A stretch of DNA of 58,042 bases from Sphingobacteriales bacterium TSM_CSM (GTDB taxonomy: Bacteria > Bacteroidota > Bacteroidia > Chitinophagales > UBA2359). Made by a program: the position numbers and the translations under genes. The DNA lies in the NCBI GenBank assembly GCA_002212725.1, contig MTCR01000134.1, forward strand, positions 1 through 58,042, read 5' to 3'. This document shows, piece after piece, positions 29,670 through 38,621 of the stretch. The notes under the pieces are model-generated. The model was not told the DNA's origin, did not search any database, and was given only the letters and a program-made list of their open reading frames with translations. Each line of letters opens with the position of its first letter. Position 1 is the first letter of the stretch.

Positions 29670-30551
29670 ATGATGAACATTTCCGCTTGTTACCGCACTG
29701 CCTTTGCCGGCACTATGGTTTTGCTCTTTGCATTTTTATCGTCCTGCAAAGAAATACCGCCTTTTATTGACTTTACCGAAATCCTTTCCGATACTACCTA
29801 CCTTGATGTAGTGGAAACACCGCAAAGCAGAATAGTAGTGCTGGAAGAATTTACCGGTGTGCGCTGCGTAAACTGCCCTGCCGGACACGAAGAATCCAGA
29901 AATATTGCCGAAGCACACCCAGGGCGTTTTGTATATATGTCGCTGCACGCCGGCTTTCTTACCGCACCCTACCCCGAAAGCCAACAGCAGTTTGTAATAG
30001 AGGAAACAACATTTTTATACGACTTTCTGGAAACATTGGCCGTGCCTGCCGCCGCCATTGACCGGGTAAAATTTCCCAACGAAAACACCATTGCCCTGCT
30101 TAATGCCAATACATGGGCTGCCAAAGTAGAGCAGGAACTGCAAAAACCCACTCCCGTAAACCTCTACCTTACCCGCGAATACGACCCCGAAACCCGCAAC
30201 CTGCGCGTAACGGCCAAACTCAGCTATACCCAAACCATTACCACCGATAACAACCTGAGTGTGTTTATTGCCGAAAGCCACATTATTGACCCCCAACTCA
30301 TTCCCGATGGTGCTTCCAGCATTGTAAAACCCGATTATGAGCATAACCATGTTGTGCGCGACATGTTTACCGCACCGCAGGGCATTGTGATTAATGCCGA
30401 AAAAGTGCCCGGAAGAGTGGTAATTAAAGTGTTTGAAATGGTTTTGCCCGATGAATGGGTTGCCGAAAACTGCGAAATTACCGCCTTTGTGCATAATGCA
30501 GGCACCAACAAAGAAATTTTGCAGGGCGCTACCATAAAAGTAATAGAATAA
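29670..30551 (+). CDS. Omp28-like outer-membrane lipoprotein
   Basis: The 293-residue protein starts at ATG 29670 with a lipoprotein signal (lipobox FLSSC, Cys 26). After it comes VVLEEFTGVRCVNCPAGHEE, the Omp28 signature, in which CxxC sits in a thioredoxin-like setting, and SLHAGFLTAPYPESQQQF. The second half (beta-rich, AKLSYTQTITTDNNLSVFIA) fits the Omp28 C-terminal domain. It would be anchored on the outer membrane or periplasmic face. An upstream TTG at 29622 would put polar residues before the signal peptide and is less likely. Confidence 0.88.
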   Translation: MMNISACYRTAFAGTMVLLFAFLSSCKEIPPFIDFTEILSDTTYLDVVETPQSRIVVLEEFTGVRCVNCPAGHEESRNIAEAHPGRFVYMSLHAGFLTAPYPESQQQFVIEETTFLYDFLETLAVPAAAIDRVKFPNENTIALLNANTWAAKVEQELQKPTPVNLYLTREYDPETRNLRVTAKLSYTQTITTDNNLSVFIAESHIIDPQLIPDGASSIVKPDYEHNHVVRDMFTAPQGIVINAEKVPGRVVIKVFEMVLPDEWVAENCEITAFVHNAGTNKEILQGATIKVIE

Positions 30552-30603
30552 CAGCTCTGCTTATTTACCGGCTTTGTTTTTATGCATACCTAAACCATTT
30601 AAC

Positions 30604-31182
30604 ATGAACGACTACTGGACAGCGCCCGGCACCGAAGAACATACCAGTTTTACCATTAATAACGACAACTACCAAAACAACAACAACCCGCAATATGCCG
30701 GCTTTTGGATGCGGCTGGTAGCGCTTATTGCCGATGGGTTAATTATAGGGCTTTTTCAGTCGTTTGTGGTAATGCCCGTTTTGGCCTTGCTCGGTTATCA
30801 GGTAACCCTTGACCCTGCTATTTTGGAAAGCAATGAAAACCTCGATAACCAAATTAATGCCCTCTTAAATTACTTAGTGTTGGTAAACGGGGTAAGTTTT
30901 GTGGTTAGCTGGTTATACTATGCTTACCTGGAAGCATCGCCGGCACAAGCCACACCGGGTAAAATGATGATGGGTATTAAAGTAACCGACATGGGAGGAA
31001 ACCGCATCAATTTTGGAAAAGCAACCATGCGCTTTTTTTCCAAAATCTTATCGGCTCTGATTTTTGGCATTGGTTACCTTATGGCTGCCTTTACCGATAA
31101 AAAACAAGCCCTTCACGACATGATTGCAGGAACACTGGTAGTGGAAAAAGACAAGGAAAACCAAAGCAACGAATTTATTTAA
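30604..31182 (+). CDS. RDD-family membrane protein
   Basis: The 192-residue protein carries the RDD signature near its first membrane segment (YAGFWMRLVALIADGLIIG), two further hydrophobic stretches (LNYLVLVNGVSFVVSWLYY, FSKILSALIFGIGYLMAAF), and the family motif TPGKMMMGIKVTD followed by KKQALHDMIAGTLVV. RDD proteins are multi-pass inner-membrane proteins of poorly known role, sometimes linked to ion transport. The ATG at 30604 was chosen because the preceding codons from 30574 show no similarity. Confidence 0.87.
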   Translation: MNDYWTAPGTEEHTSFTINNDNYQNNNNPQYAGFWMRLVALIADGLIIGLFQSFVVMPVLALLGYQVTLDPAILESNENLDNQINALLNYLVLVNGVSFVVSWLYYAYLEASPAQATPGKMMMGIKVTDMGGNRINFGKATMRFFSKILSALIFGIGYLMAAFTDKKQALHDMIAGTLVVEKDKENQSNEFI

Positions 31183-31292
31183 CCCGAATTATCAATTCTT
31201 TACCCCAATAATAACCCTATTCCGCAACACGCACTTTGCCCGTGCAGGCAAATACACATTTTTGCAGCCCCACACCTAAAACCGGTTTAACC

Positions 31293-32066
31293 ATGAGAAA
31301 AATTATTTCCGGCGTTTTATTGATAACCGCCATTTGTTTTTTTTGCGCCTGTGACTGCGAAAAGGGTTCGGGCAATATTATTACCGAAACCCGGAATTTT
31401 GACTATTTCGATAAACTGCAGCTACAGGGCGACTATACCGTGTATTTGTACGAAGATACCATTGCAAGTCTTACTATTGAGGCCGATGACAACATTATGC
31501 CCCTTGTTGACACCTACCTTACCACCGACAACCGCCTGATTGTAGAAACCGACAAATGCATTAGAAAACACCACGAAATAGTACTTACCATTGCCATGCC
31601 CAAATTGAGCGAACTGCGCATTGACGGCTCGGCCGATGTTAACGCCGCAAGCGATTTTGAAACCCAGCAACTGCTTTTGGAAAGCTACGGCTCCGGCAAT
31701 ATAAAACTGAACGGGGTAATTGCCACCATTGTAAGTATTGACATAAAAGGATCGGGCGATGTAAGAATTGATGAACTGAACACACAGTCGCTTGATGTGG
31801 AAATAACCGGTTCGGGCAATGTTGATGTAAGGGGTTTTACCGACTTGTTTGACATTGATATCTACGGTTCGGGCAATGTTTATGCCTACTATTTAGACGC
31901 CGGCAACTGCGACATAAACATATCCGGCACCGGCAATTGCGAGGTAAATGTATCCGGTAATTTAGATGTGCACATTACGGGTAGCGGCAACGTGTATTAC
32001 CGTGGTAACCCTTCATCGGTAGAAGTGTTTATTACCGGCACAGGTGCGGTATATGATGCCGGGTAA
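31293..32066 (+). CDS. DUF2807 (GIN-domain) lipoprotein
   Basis: The 257-residue protein begins with a lipoprotein signal (MRKIISGVLLITAICFFCAC; Cys at 18 and 20). The rest is built of short beta strands with repeated Gly-Ser-Gly-Asn/Asp turns (LDGSADVNA-type, IKGSGDVRI, ITGSGNVDV, IYGSGNVYA, ISGTGNCEV, ITGSGNVYY), the hallmark of DUF2807 head GIN domains, a beta-helix-like fold. Such proteins are abundant in Bacteroidota and of unknown function. The ATG at 31293 is chosen because the codons before it lack signal features. Confidence 0.9.
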   Translation: MRKIISGVLLITAICFFCACDCEKGSGNIITETRNFDYFDKLQLQGDYTVYLYEDTIASLTIEADDNIMPLVDTYLTTDNRLIVETDKCIRKHHEIVLTIAMPKLSELRIDGSADVNAASDFETQQLLLESYGSGNIKLNGVIATIVSIDIKGSGDVRIDELNTQSLDVEITGSGNVDVRGFTDLFDIDIYGSGNVYAYYLDAGNCDINISGTGNCEVNVSGNLDVHITGSGNVYYRGNPSSVEVFITGTGAVYDAG

Positions 32067-32088
32067 AAGTGCTTTGCTGCTTGTTGTG

Positions 32089-32973
32089 TTACAATTCATC
32101 GGCAGTATCGTGCAAAATCATAACCGGCACGGGCGCTTTGTAGGCCATTTGGCGGGTAATGCTGTTAATCATCCAGCTATCCAAACGGGCTTTGTTGGTG
32201 CGTTCTACCATGGCAACCATATTGGTATGGTGGTTGGTTTGCAGGTAGTTGGAAAGTGCAACGTCAACATCGTGGTGGTTTAGCTCTGTAATAGCATAAT
32301 TGGCAGCGCCAAAAAGCATATCGGCCTTAGAGCAAAAATAAGCCACCCGCTTGGTATAAGAGCGGGTTTCTTCGGTAATAACATGTACAAAGTTAATAAA
32401 AGCGTCTATGGCGTTGGTAAACCTTTGCAGTTTTTGCATGGTATAGTCGTTGGGTTCCAGGTTGGTAGCATACATAATCATGTTAATGTTGGCATAGCGG
32501 CAATTTTCGGGCACTATTATCAGGGGGCAGGGCAGGGGAGTTGATATGAGTGTTTCCAGCATGTTGCCAAAAAACAGGTGCCTGAAAAAATCTCTGATAA
32601 AATTACCTGCCGACAACTCGCTGAAAATAGCCCGTTTTTTGGCGCTTACCACCAACAGGTCGGAATGGTGTTTTTTTACCTCTTCTACAATTGTGGCGGC
32701 TTCTACAGAAGGTATATAGTGGTACCGTGCTTTTATTTGTGCCAGCGTTTCTATAGGGTGTATTTTTTGAATAATGCCGGTAAAATGATGGTGTGCCAAA
32801 TCATCGGCTACCTGAAGCAGGTGAAGCAGGTTATCATCGGTTTCGGGCTGCCTGTGGTCTGCTGACAGAATGGTTATGGTTGCACCGCTTCTTTGTGCTA
32901 TTTGTATGGCATAATTTACCGCCCGCGCAGTATGCACGGTAAAATCTACTGGAACCAATAATGTTTGCAACAT
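32089..32973 (-). CDS. Universal stress protein with two Usp domains
   Basis: The 294-residue protein has two tandem UspA-like halves. The first opens MLQTLLVPVDFTVHTARAVNYAI and contains HHSDLLVVSAKKR, then a Gly-Asn-rich loop before LISTPLPCPLIIVPENC. The second half starts near NINMIMYATNLEPNDYTMQ and ends TRQMAYKAPVPVMILHD. The usual ATP-binding GxxGS loop is not clear in either half, so this may be a non-ATP-binding member. It is convergent with the DUF2807 gene, with 22 bp between stops. Confidence 0.9.
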   Translation of the reverse strand: MLQTLLVPVDFTVHTARAVNYAIQIAQRSGATITILSADHRQPETDDNLLHLLQVADDLAHHHFTGIIQKIHPIETLAQIKARYHYIPSVEAATIVEEVKKHHSDLLVVSAKKRAIFSELSAGNFIRDFFRHLFFGNMLETLISTPLPCPLIIVPENCRYANINMIMYATNLEPNDYTMQKLQRFTNAIDAFINFVHVITEETRSYTKRVAYFCSKADMLFGAANYAITELNHHDVDVALSNYLQTNHHTNMVAMVERTNKARLDSWMINSITRQMAYKAPVPVMILHDTADEL

Positions 32974-33141
32974 ACTACCTGCTTATTGTTGGCAGTAAAT
33001 TACACATTTTTTGGCATTTACAAGCTATGGCATGTTTTATTTACCATAATAAATACCCGCCCGGTTTTTTTACAAACCTAAGCCGGTATTTATAATAGTG
33101 TTTGTTTTGGTTGTAAGAGGGCTACTGGAATATGTGCAGGG

Positions 33142-33662
33142 CTATTTTTTATTTACCTTAATACGGCCGCTGTTGGTATTGTTGGTTGGCGTAGTATTGG
33201 TTTTGGGCGTTGTATTGGTATTGGTCTGACCTTTTTTACCTTTTACGGCATCAACCACATCTTCAATAATATCGGTCAGAACGTTTTTTTTGCCGGTGTT
33301 TGTTTGCGCATCGGTTTTGTTGTTGCCTTTTACGGCATCAACCACGTCTTCAATAATATCGGTCAGAACGTTTTTTTTGCCGGTGTTTGTTTGCGCATCG
33401 GTTTTGTTATTGCCTTTTACGGCATCAACCACGTCTTCAATAATATCGGTCAGAACGTTTTTTTGCCGGTGTTTGTTTGCGCATCGGTTTTGTTGTTGCC
33501 TTTTACGGCATCAACCACATCTTCAATAATATCGGTCAGAACATTTTTTTTGCCGGTGTTTGTTTTAGCTTGTTCTTTTTCGGTTGTTTCATTATCCTGG
33601 TTGTTGTTTTTCACGGTTTCAACCACATCGCTGATAATGTCAAGGAGTTTTTTCTTTGCCAT
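33142..33662 (-). pseudogene. Tandem-repeat protein gene interrupted by a one-base homopolymer change
   Basis: The frame from 33662 starts MAKKKLLDIISDVVETVKNN and reaches a stop at 33450; the frame from about 33463 to 33142 carries on the same pattern. Joined, they give 173 residues: one diverged leading unit, then four copies of a 29-residue unit containing NVLTDIIEDVVDAVKG, and a tail rich in Asn/Thr ending GRIKVNKK. The break is at 33458-33464, where the - strand has seven A instead of the eight seen in the other three copies (33284-33291, 33371-33378, 33544-33551). Each eight-A copy reads AAA AAA AAC, containing A-AAA-AAC. The family is unknown; the helix pattern suggests amphipathic repeats. 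Pseudogene, slippage or sequencing error are all possible. Confidence 0.75.
33281..33556 (-). repeat. 87-bp tandem repeats
   Basis: Nearly identical 87-bp units start at 33281, 33368 and 33455, with the next at 33541 (86 bp away because one T is missing). They encode the 29-residue unit of the repeat gene and differ at few positions. Confidence 0.9.
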
Positions 33663-33810
33663 GGTGTTTGTGTTTTAAATGGTTATGCTTAATTTACATT
33701 AAAGACGATGCAATACGGGCAGAAGTAACATTTTACCGGTGTTTTTTGTGTTAGCCCTGACATAGCCCCGGGTTGCGTTTTATGGTTGCCGAAGGTGGTA
33801 GAAGCGGGGG

Positions 33811-35499
33811 TCAGGCGGGCTGTTGAGGCGTTTTTACCAGTTTTGCGGCTAATTGCAGTGCGCCGGAAATATCGGGAAACACGTTGCCGGGTCCAAGCAT
33901 TTTTAGCAAGCCCGATTTATCCATTACTTCCATGGGTTGTTCGTTTACTTCGGACAAAATAATGTGTATGCCTTCGTTTTTAGATTTTTGGCAAAGACTT
34001 TTGAGGTTATTAATGCCTGTAGCGTCAATAAATGGCACTTTTTGCATTCTTATTATGCGCACTTTTGGCAGTGCGCTTACCCTTCTCAGGGCTTCGTCAA
34101 ATTTATTGGCGGCGCCAAAGAAGAACGGGCCGTTAATTTCGTACACCTGTGTTTGGGGCGGCAATTGAAGGCTCAGGTTTTGAACGGCATCAGTGCCGGT
34201 ATTGGGCAATTCGTCATCGGTATCAAACTGGCTTTTAATTACCTGCACTTCCGATGTTTCGGCGGTTCTTCTTACAAACAACACCATGGCCAGCAACAAC
34301 CCCACCTGTATGGCCACGGTAAGGTCAATAAGTACGGTAAGCAAAAAAGTAGCCACCATAACACTAATGTCGCTTTTGGGGTGGTTAAACATATCTTTAA
34401 AAGAGCGCCATTCGCTCATATTATAGGCTACCACTACCAAAATGCCTGCCAGACAGGGCATAGGAATGAGGCGTGCCCACTTGCCCAAAAACAGCAAAAT
34501 GAGTAGCAGGGTTATGGCATGTATGATGCCGGCTACCGGGGTGCGTCCGCCGTTTTTAATATTGGTTATGGTGCGGGCAATGGCGCCGGTGGCAGGTATG
34601 CCGCCAAAAAGCGGGACAACTATATTGGCGGTTCCCTGTGCTACCAGTTCCATATTGGAGCGGTGGTTGCTGCCAATAATGCCATCGGCTACCATGGCAG
34701 ACAGCAGTGATTCTATGGCGCCCAGCATGGCTATGGTAAAAGCCGGCTGGATAAGCATTTTAAGTGTATGTATGTTTTCTATGGCCGGCAAATGCGGCGC
34801 CGGAAATTCAATGGCAATTTGCCCAAACCGGCTGCCAATGGTTGCTACGGGCAGGTTTAAAAACTGTACGGCAAGGGTAGCAACCACAATGGCTGCCAGC
34901 GAACCGGGCACTAAGGTGGTAATGCGCGGAAACCAAACTACCGTTACAACGGTAAAAACCGACAACGCAACTGCATACCAGTTTGCCGAATGAAGATGGC
35001 CGGCGTACAACAGCCATTTTTCAATAAAACCGGCCGGCACTTTATCAATATCAAGCCCCAAAAAATCTTTAACCTGCGAAGAAAAAATAACCATTGCAAT
35101 GCCACTGGTAAAACCCACTATAACAGGGTAGGGTATAAATTTAATAACCGACCCCAGCCGGAACAAGCCCATTAAAACCAACATAATACCGGCCATAATA
35201 GTGGCTATGGTTAATCCGTTAACGCCGTATTGCTCTACTATTCCGTAAATGACTACAATAAAAGCACCGGTAGGGCCGCCTATTTGCACGCGGCTTCCGC
35301 CCAACAGCGAAATAAGAAACCCGGCAATAATGGCAGTAATAAGTCCGTTTTGGGGCGCTACCCCCGATGCTATACCAAAAGCAATGGCCAAAGGCAGTGC
35401 TACAATGCCCACAATAATGCCGGCAATAAGGTCGGCATAAAATTGCCTGAGATTGTATTGTTTGAGGGTGGTAATAATTTTGGGTTGCAGCATGGTCAT
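33811..35499 (-). CDS. SulP-family anion transporter with STAS domain
   Basis: The 562-residue protein has the SulP layout: about twelve to fourteen membrane segments over residues 15-415, including GIIVGIVALPLAIAFGIASG and GPTGAFIVVIYG, then a cytoplasmic STAS domain from about 440 (VYEINGPFFFGAANKFDEAL, VRIIRMQKVPFIDATGINNL). SulP proteins carry sulfate, bicarbonate or other anions, usually with protons or sodium; the substrate cannot be told here. It stands alone downstream of uvrC. Confidence 0.93.
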   Translation of the reverse strand: MTMLQPKIITTLKQYNLRQFYADLIAGIIVGIVALPLAIAFGIASGVAPQNGLITAIIAGFLISLLGGSRVQIGGPTGAFIVVIYGIVEQYGVNGLTIATIMAGIMLVLMGLFRLGSVIKFIPYPVIVGFTSGIAMVIFSSQVKDFLGLDIDKVPAGFIEKWLLYAGHLHSANWYAVALSVFTVVTVVWFPRITTLVPGSLAAIVVATLAVQFLNLPVATIGSRFGQIAIEFPAPHLPAIENIHTLKMLIQPAFTIAMLGAIESLLSAMVADGIIGSNHRSNMELVAQGTANIVVPLFGGIPATGAIARTITNIKNGGRTPVAGIIHAITLLLILLFLGKWARLIPMPCLAGILVVVAYNMSEWRSFKDMFNHPKSDISVMVATFLLTVLIDLTVAIQVGLLLAMVLFVRRTAETSEVQVIKSQFDTDDELPNTGTDAVQNLSLQLPPQTQVYEINGPFFFGAANKFDEALRRVSALPKVRIIRMQKVPFIDATGINNLKSLCQKSKNEGIHIILSEVNEQPMEVMDKSGLLKMLGPGNVFPDISGALQLAAKLVKTPQQPA

Positions 35500-35600
35500 G
35501 GTATTGCAGTTGTAAGCGGGTAAATGCAGACAGGAATTTGGGGCTTTACTGAAAAAAGCCGGAGATTATTTTATACCGGCAATTCCTGAAACGGTTGCCT

Positions 35601-37424
35601 TCAATCAGGAGAGGCGGTTCCATCTGTTTCAAAGAAGTTTTTCAGCGCTTTTATTTGTCGTTCATTGAGTATTTTTTTCAGGTCTTGCTCAGAGGCTTGC
35701 TGTATATTGCTAATTGATTTAAAGGTGGTGAACAATTTTTGAACGGTTTTTTCACCAATGCCGGGTATATTTTCGAGCGCCGATTTAAATGTGCCTTTTG
35801 AGCGCAACTGCCGATGAAAGGTTATGGCAAAGCGGTGCGCCTCGTTGCGTATTTGCTGTAGCAGCCGCAGACTGGCCGAGCGTTTATCTATATGCAGCGG
35901 ATAGGGGTCGTTGGGCACATAAATTTCTTCCAGCTTTTTGGCAATGCCCACAACAGCCACCTGCTCATAAATACCTGTTTTTTTAAGGCTTTCAACGGCA
36001 GCGCTCAGTTGCCCTTTACCACCGTCTATGAGTATGAGTTGCGGCAGGGGTTTTTGCTCTTCCAACAGGCGTTTGTAGCGGCGATGTACAATTTCTTCCA
36101 TGGAGGCAAAATCATTGGGGCCTTGTACGGTTTTTATTTTAAAATGGCGGTATTCTTTGTTGGCGGGTTTACCATCTTTAAACACCACCATAGAAGCTAC
36201 CGGGTAGCTGCCCTGGAAATTAGAGTTATCGAAACACTCAATATGTTGGGGCAGTTCGGCAAGCCACAGGTCTTTTTTTAGCTGGTTGAGTACCTCAAAA
36301 CGTTGTTCGGCAGGGCGTTTTTTCTGGCGGTCTTTAATTTCAAACTGGTTTTTGTAGTAGTAGGCGTTTTTCTTAGCCAGGTCGAGCAGTTTGCGTTTGT
36401 CGCCAATAAGTGGTACGGTAATTTTCACGTTTTTATCCGGGTAATCGGGGTCAAAGGGCAGTATAAGTTCGGGCGATTGGCTGTTAAACTGTTGCCGCAG
36501 TTCGGCAATGCCAAAGGTGAGCAGTTCCTGTGGTGTTTCGTCTAATTTTTTTACCAGTTCTATAACCTTGGTTTGTATAATGGCGCCGTTTACCACCTTT
36601 AAGAAACTGATATAGGCCCGTTTTTCGTTTTCGTCAATATTAAACACATCTACGTTGTTAATAACCGGGTTTACCACCGTTGATTTGCTTTGATAGTGTT
36701 GCAAGCTGTCTGCAATTACTTTTATGTCCTGGGCTTTTTCAAATTCGTAAGCATCGGCAAATTCCTGCATTTTTTCTTTCAGGTGTTTAATAACCGATGT
36801 AATATTCCCTTTTAAAATTTTTCTTATTTGTTTAATGTTTTCGTTGTATTCTTCTTCTGCCTGTTTACCTTCGCAGGGGCCTTTGCAGTTACCTAAGTGG
36901 TATTGCAGGCAAACCTTAAATTTGGCATCGGCAATGTTTTTGGCGCTCAGGTTAAAGGCACAGGTGCGAAGTTTAAACAACTGGTGTACCAAATCTATAA
37001 TGTTTTTGGCTTGTGTTACCGAAGCATACGGCCCAAGGTATTCCGACCCATCGGGTTCTACCTGCCGGGTAAGGAATACACGTGGAAACCGTTCGTTTTT
37101 AATGCAGATATAGGGGTAGGTTTTATCATCTTTAAGCATAATGTTGTAGCGCGGCTGCCACTCTTTAATGAGCACATTTTCGAGCAACAGAGCATCCTGC
37201 TCGCTTTCTACCACGGTAAACTCTATTCGGGCAATTTTGCTTACCAAAATACGGGTTTTACCCAACTCATGGTTTTTCACAAAATACGAAGCCACCCTTT
37301 TGCGAAGGTCTTTGGCTTTACCCACATACAGCAGGGCGTTTTCTTCATCGTAGTATTTGTAAATGCCCGGCTGGTTGGGTATGGTGGGTAAAATGGTTGA
37401 TTTTATGTGCTCTATCCGGCTCAT
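35601..37424 (-). CDS. uvrC: Excinuclease ABC subunit C
   Basis: UvrC makes both cuts around a lesion in nucleotide excision repair. The 607-residue protein has a GIY-YIG nuclease (GIYKYYDEENALLYVGKAKD, then LRKRVASYF), a four-Cys cluster (CAFNLSAKNIADAKFKVCLQ, then HLGNCKGPC), the UVR motif (KEKMQEFADAYEFEKAQDI), the RNase-H-like C-terminal nuclease (ECFDNSNFQGSYPVASMVVF) and tandem HhH (ALENIPGIGEKTVQKLF). The ATG at 37424 fits the family; an earlier one at 37466 adds 14 unrelated residues. Confidence 0.96.
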   Translation of the reverse strand: MSRIEHIKSTILPTIPNQPGIYKYYDEENALLYVGKAKDLRKRVASYFVKNHELGKTRILVSKIARIEFTVVESEQDALLLENVLIKEWQPRYNIMLKDDKTYPYICIKNERFPRVFLTRQVEPDGSEYLGPYASVTQAKNIIDLVHQLFKLRTCAFNLSAKNIADAKFKVCLQYHLGNCKGPCEGKQAEEEYNENIKQIRKILKGNITSVIKHLKEKMQEFADAYEFEKAQDIKVIADSLQHYQSKSTVVNPVINNVDVFNIDENEKRAYISFLKVVNGAIIQTKVIELVKKLDETPQELLTFGIAELRQQFNSQSPELILPFDPDYPDKNVKITVPLIGDKRKLLDLAKKNAYYYKNQFEIKDRQKKRPAEQRFEVLNQLKKDLWLAELPQHIECFDNSNFQGSYPVASMVVFKDGKPANKEYRHFKIKTVQGPNDFASMEEIVHRRYKRLLEEQKPLPQLILIDGGKGQLSAAVESLKKTGIYEQVAVVGIAKKLEEIYVPNDPYPLHIDKRSASLRLLQQIRNEAHRFAITFHRQLRSKGTFKSALENIPGIGEKTVQKLFTTFKSISNIQQASEQDLKKILNERQIKALKNFFETDGTASPD

Positions 37425-37552
37425 AATACGACAACAATTTGGCGGGTGGGTGTGCAGGGCATACAATTTTACCCCTGTAAATTAACCGGAAAATAACCGG
37501 GTTTGGTGCGGGTGTATTTTAAAACAGGTGCGGCTTTGTGGTGCGCCGGTAT

Positions 37553-38263
37553 TTAATGCGTGCCTACCGGTTGCGGTTGGTTAACAAAACCGGCAGTAAT
37601 GGCAAAGGTTTCGGGCTGCATGAGAATAACCTTTTGCGAGGCTTTTATGTTGTAGCCGGCTGTTGTTTGGTAGTGCAGATTTTCGTTGGTTTGGTACACA
37701 AAATTATTGGTTTGGTTGGTAATAGCTACCGAAACGGGGCTGTTGCTGCCGTTTTTAAAATTGAGTTGCACCAGCCGGGTGCGCAATGCATGGTCGGTGG
37801 CGGTGTAGGTAACGGTTGTAAAGCCGTTTTGCCGGGTGGTATCGGCGGTGTATTTACCTTTCCATGCGGGTTTGTTAATATCTGAAGCAGTAAAGGCCGA
37901 CAGTTCTTTTTGCCAGTTTACCTCTTTCAGGGTTTTGGTTTCGGATTCCTGGTTAAGGGCTGCCGTTTTTTGCAAACCGGTTTTGCTGTTTTGCAGGCGC
38001 GTTATTTCCTGATTAAAAAACCGGTTAAGGTTAAAATAAGCGGCTGTGTCTGATGCCTGTACATTTGGTGTACCGTTGCCCGGTGCAGGATTGCAGCCAT
38101 ACAGACAAATTAACAACGCAGCAACGCCCGGGGCATATCTTATAGCTGTGGTTGCCGTTTTCAGGCAGGCAAGTAACCGGGGCAGGCAAGTAATCGGAAC
38201 AAGCCCCCTTCGCAAACCTGGGGGAGTATTTGGGTGTTTGGTTGTTGTTGCTACATGGTTCAT
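37553..38263 (-). CDS. Putative lipoprotein of unknown function
   Basis: I do not recognise this family. Residues 45-57 (PGVAALLICLYGC) look like the hydrophobic part of a lipoprotein signal with a Cys at 57, so the real start may be further in, such as TTG at 38215 (codon 17), rather than the ATG at 38263. The mature part has an Asn/Gln-rich helix region, then ITNQTNNFVYQTNENLHYQT, FKNGSNSPVSV, beta-rich. It sits upstream of uvrC, with 128 bp between them. Confidence 0.65.
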   Translation of the reverse strand: MNHVATTTKHPNTPPGLRRGLVPITCLPRLLACLKTATTAIRYAPGVAALLICLYGCNPAPGNGTPNVQASDTAAYFNLNRFFNQEITRLQNSKTGLQKTAALNQESETKTLKEVNWQKELSAFTASDINKPAWKGKYTADTTRQNGFTTVTYTATDHALRTRLVQLNFKNGSNSPVSVAITNQTNNFVYQTNENLHYQTTAGYNIKASQKVILMQPETFAITAGFVNQPQPVGTH

Positions 38264-38621
38264 GGCGCAAAATTACAATTGATTTATCCATTTCTGCCTT
38301 AAAGGGAAGGGTGATTTTGGTGTTGGGCAGGTTATTCCTGTATTATTCATGTTTTTTCTTAAAAAATGGTTGCAGTAAATACAAATTGATGCGTACTTAT
38401 TGGGTTGTGCCTTTGTTGGTGATGTTCTTCACTAAAATCCTTTCAGTTTACCGCAAAGAACGCAAAGTTTGGCGTAAAGTTCCGCAAAGTTTTTTTGCTC
38501 TTTATGGTCAATGCTTCCAATTAGCAAGGAATAAGAGAAAATGGCATGGTTTACAGATAGTACCTGAATAGTTACATTCATGCCGCATGAAGAGGGTTTG
38601 GTAAAAAAATACAGGTTAAAA
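38264..38621. other. 358-bp gap between the lipoprotein gene and gpmI
   Basis: Short open frames are present but have no family features. At about 38452-38495 the word GCAAAG or GTAAAG occurs four times (GCAAAGAACGCAAAG, then GGCGTAAAG and CCGCAAAG), a short intergenic repeat. Nothing else is seen: no tRNA-like fold, no clear terminator and no -7 element. Confidence 0.6.
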
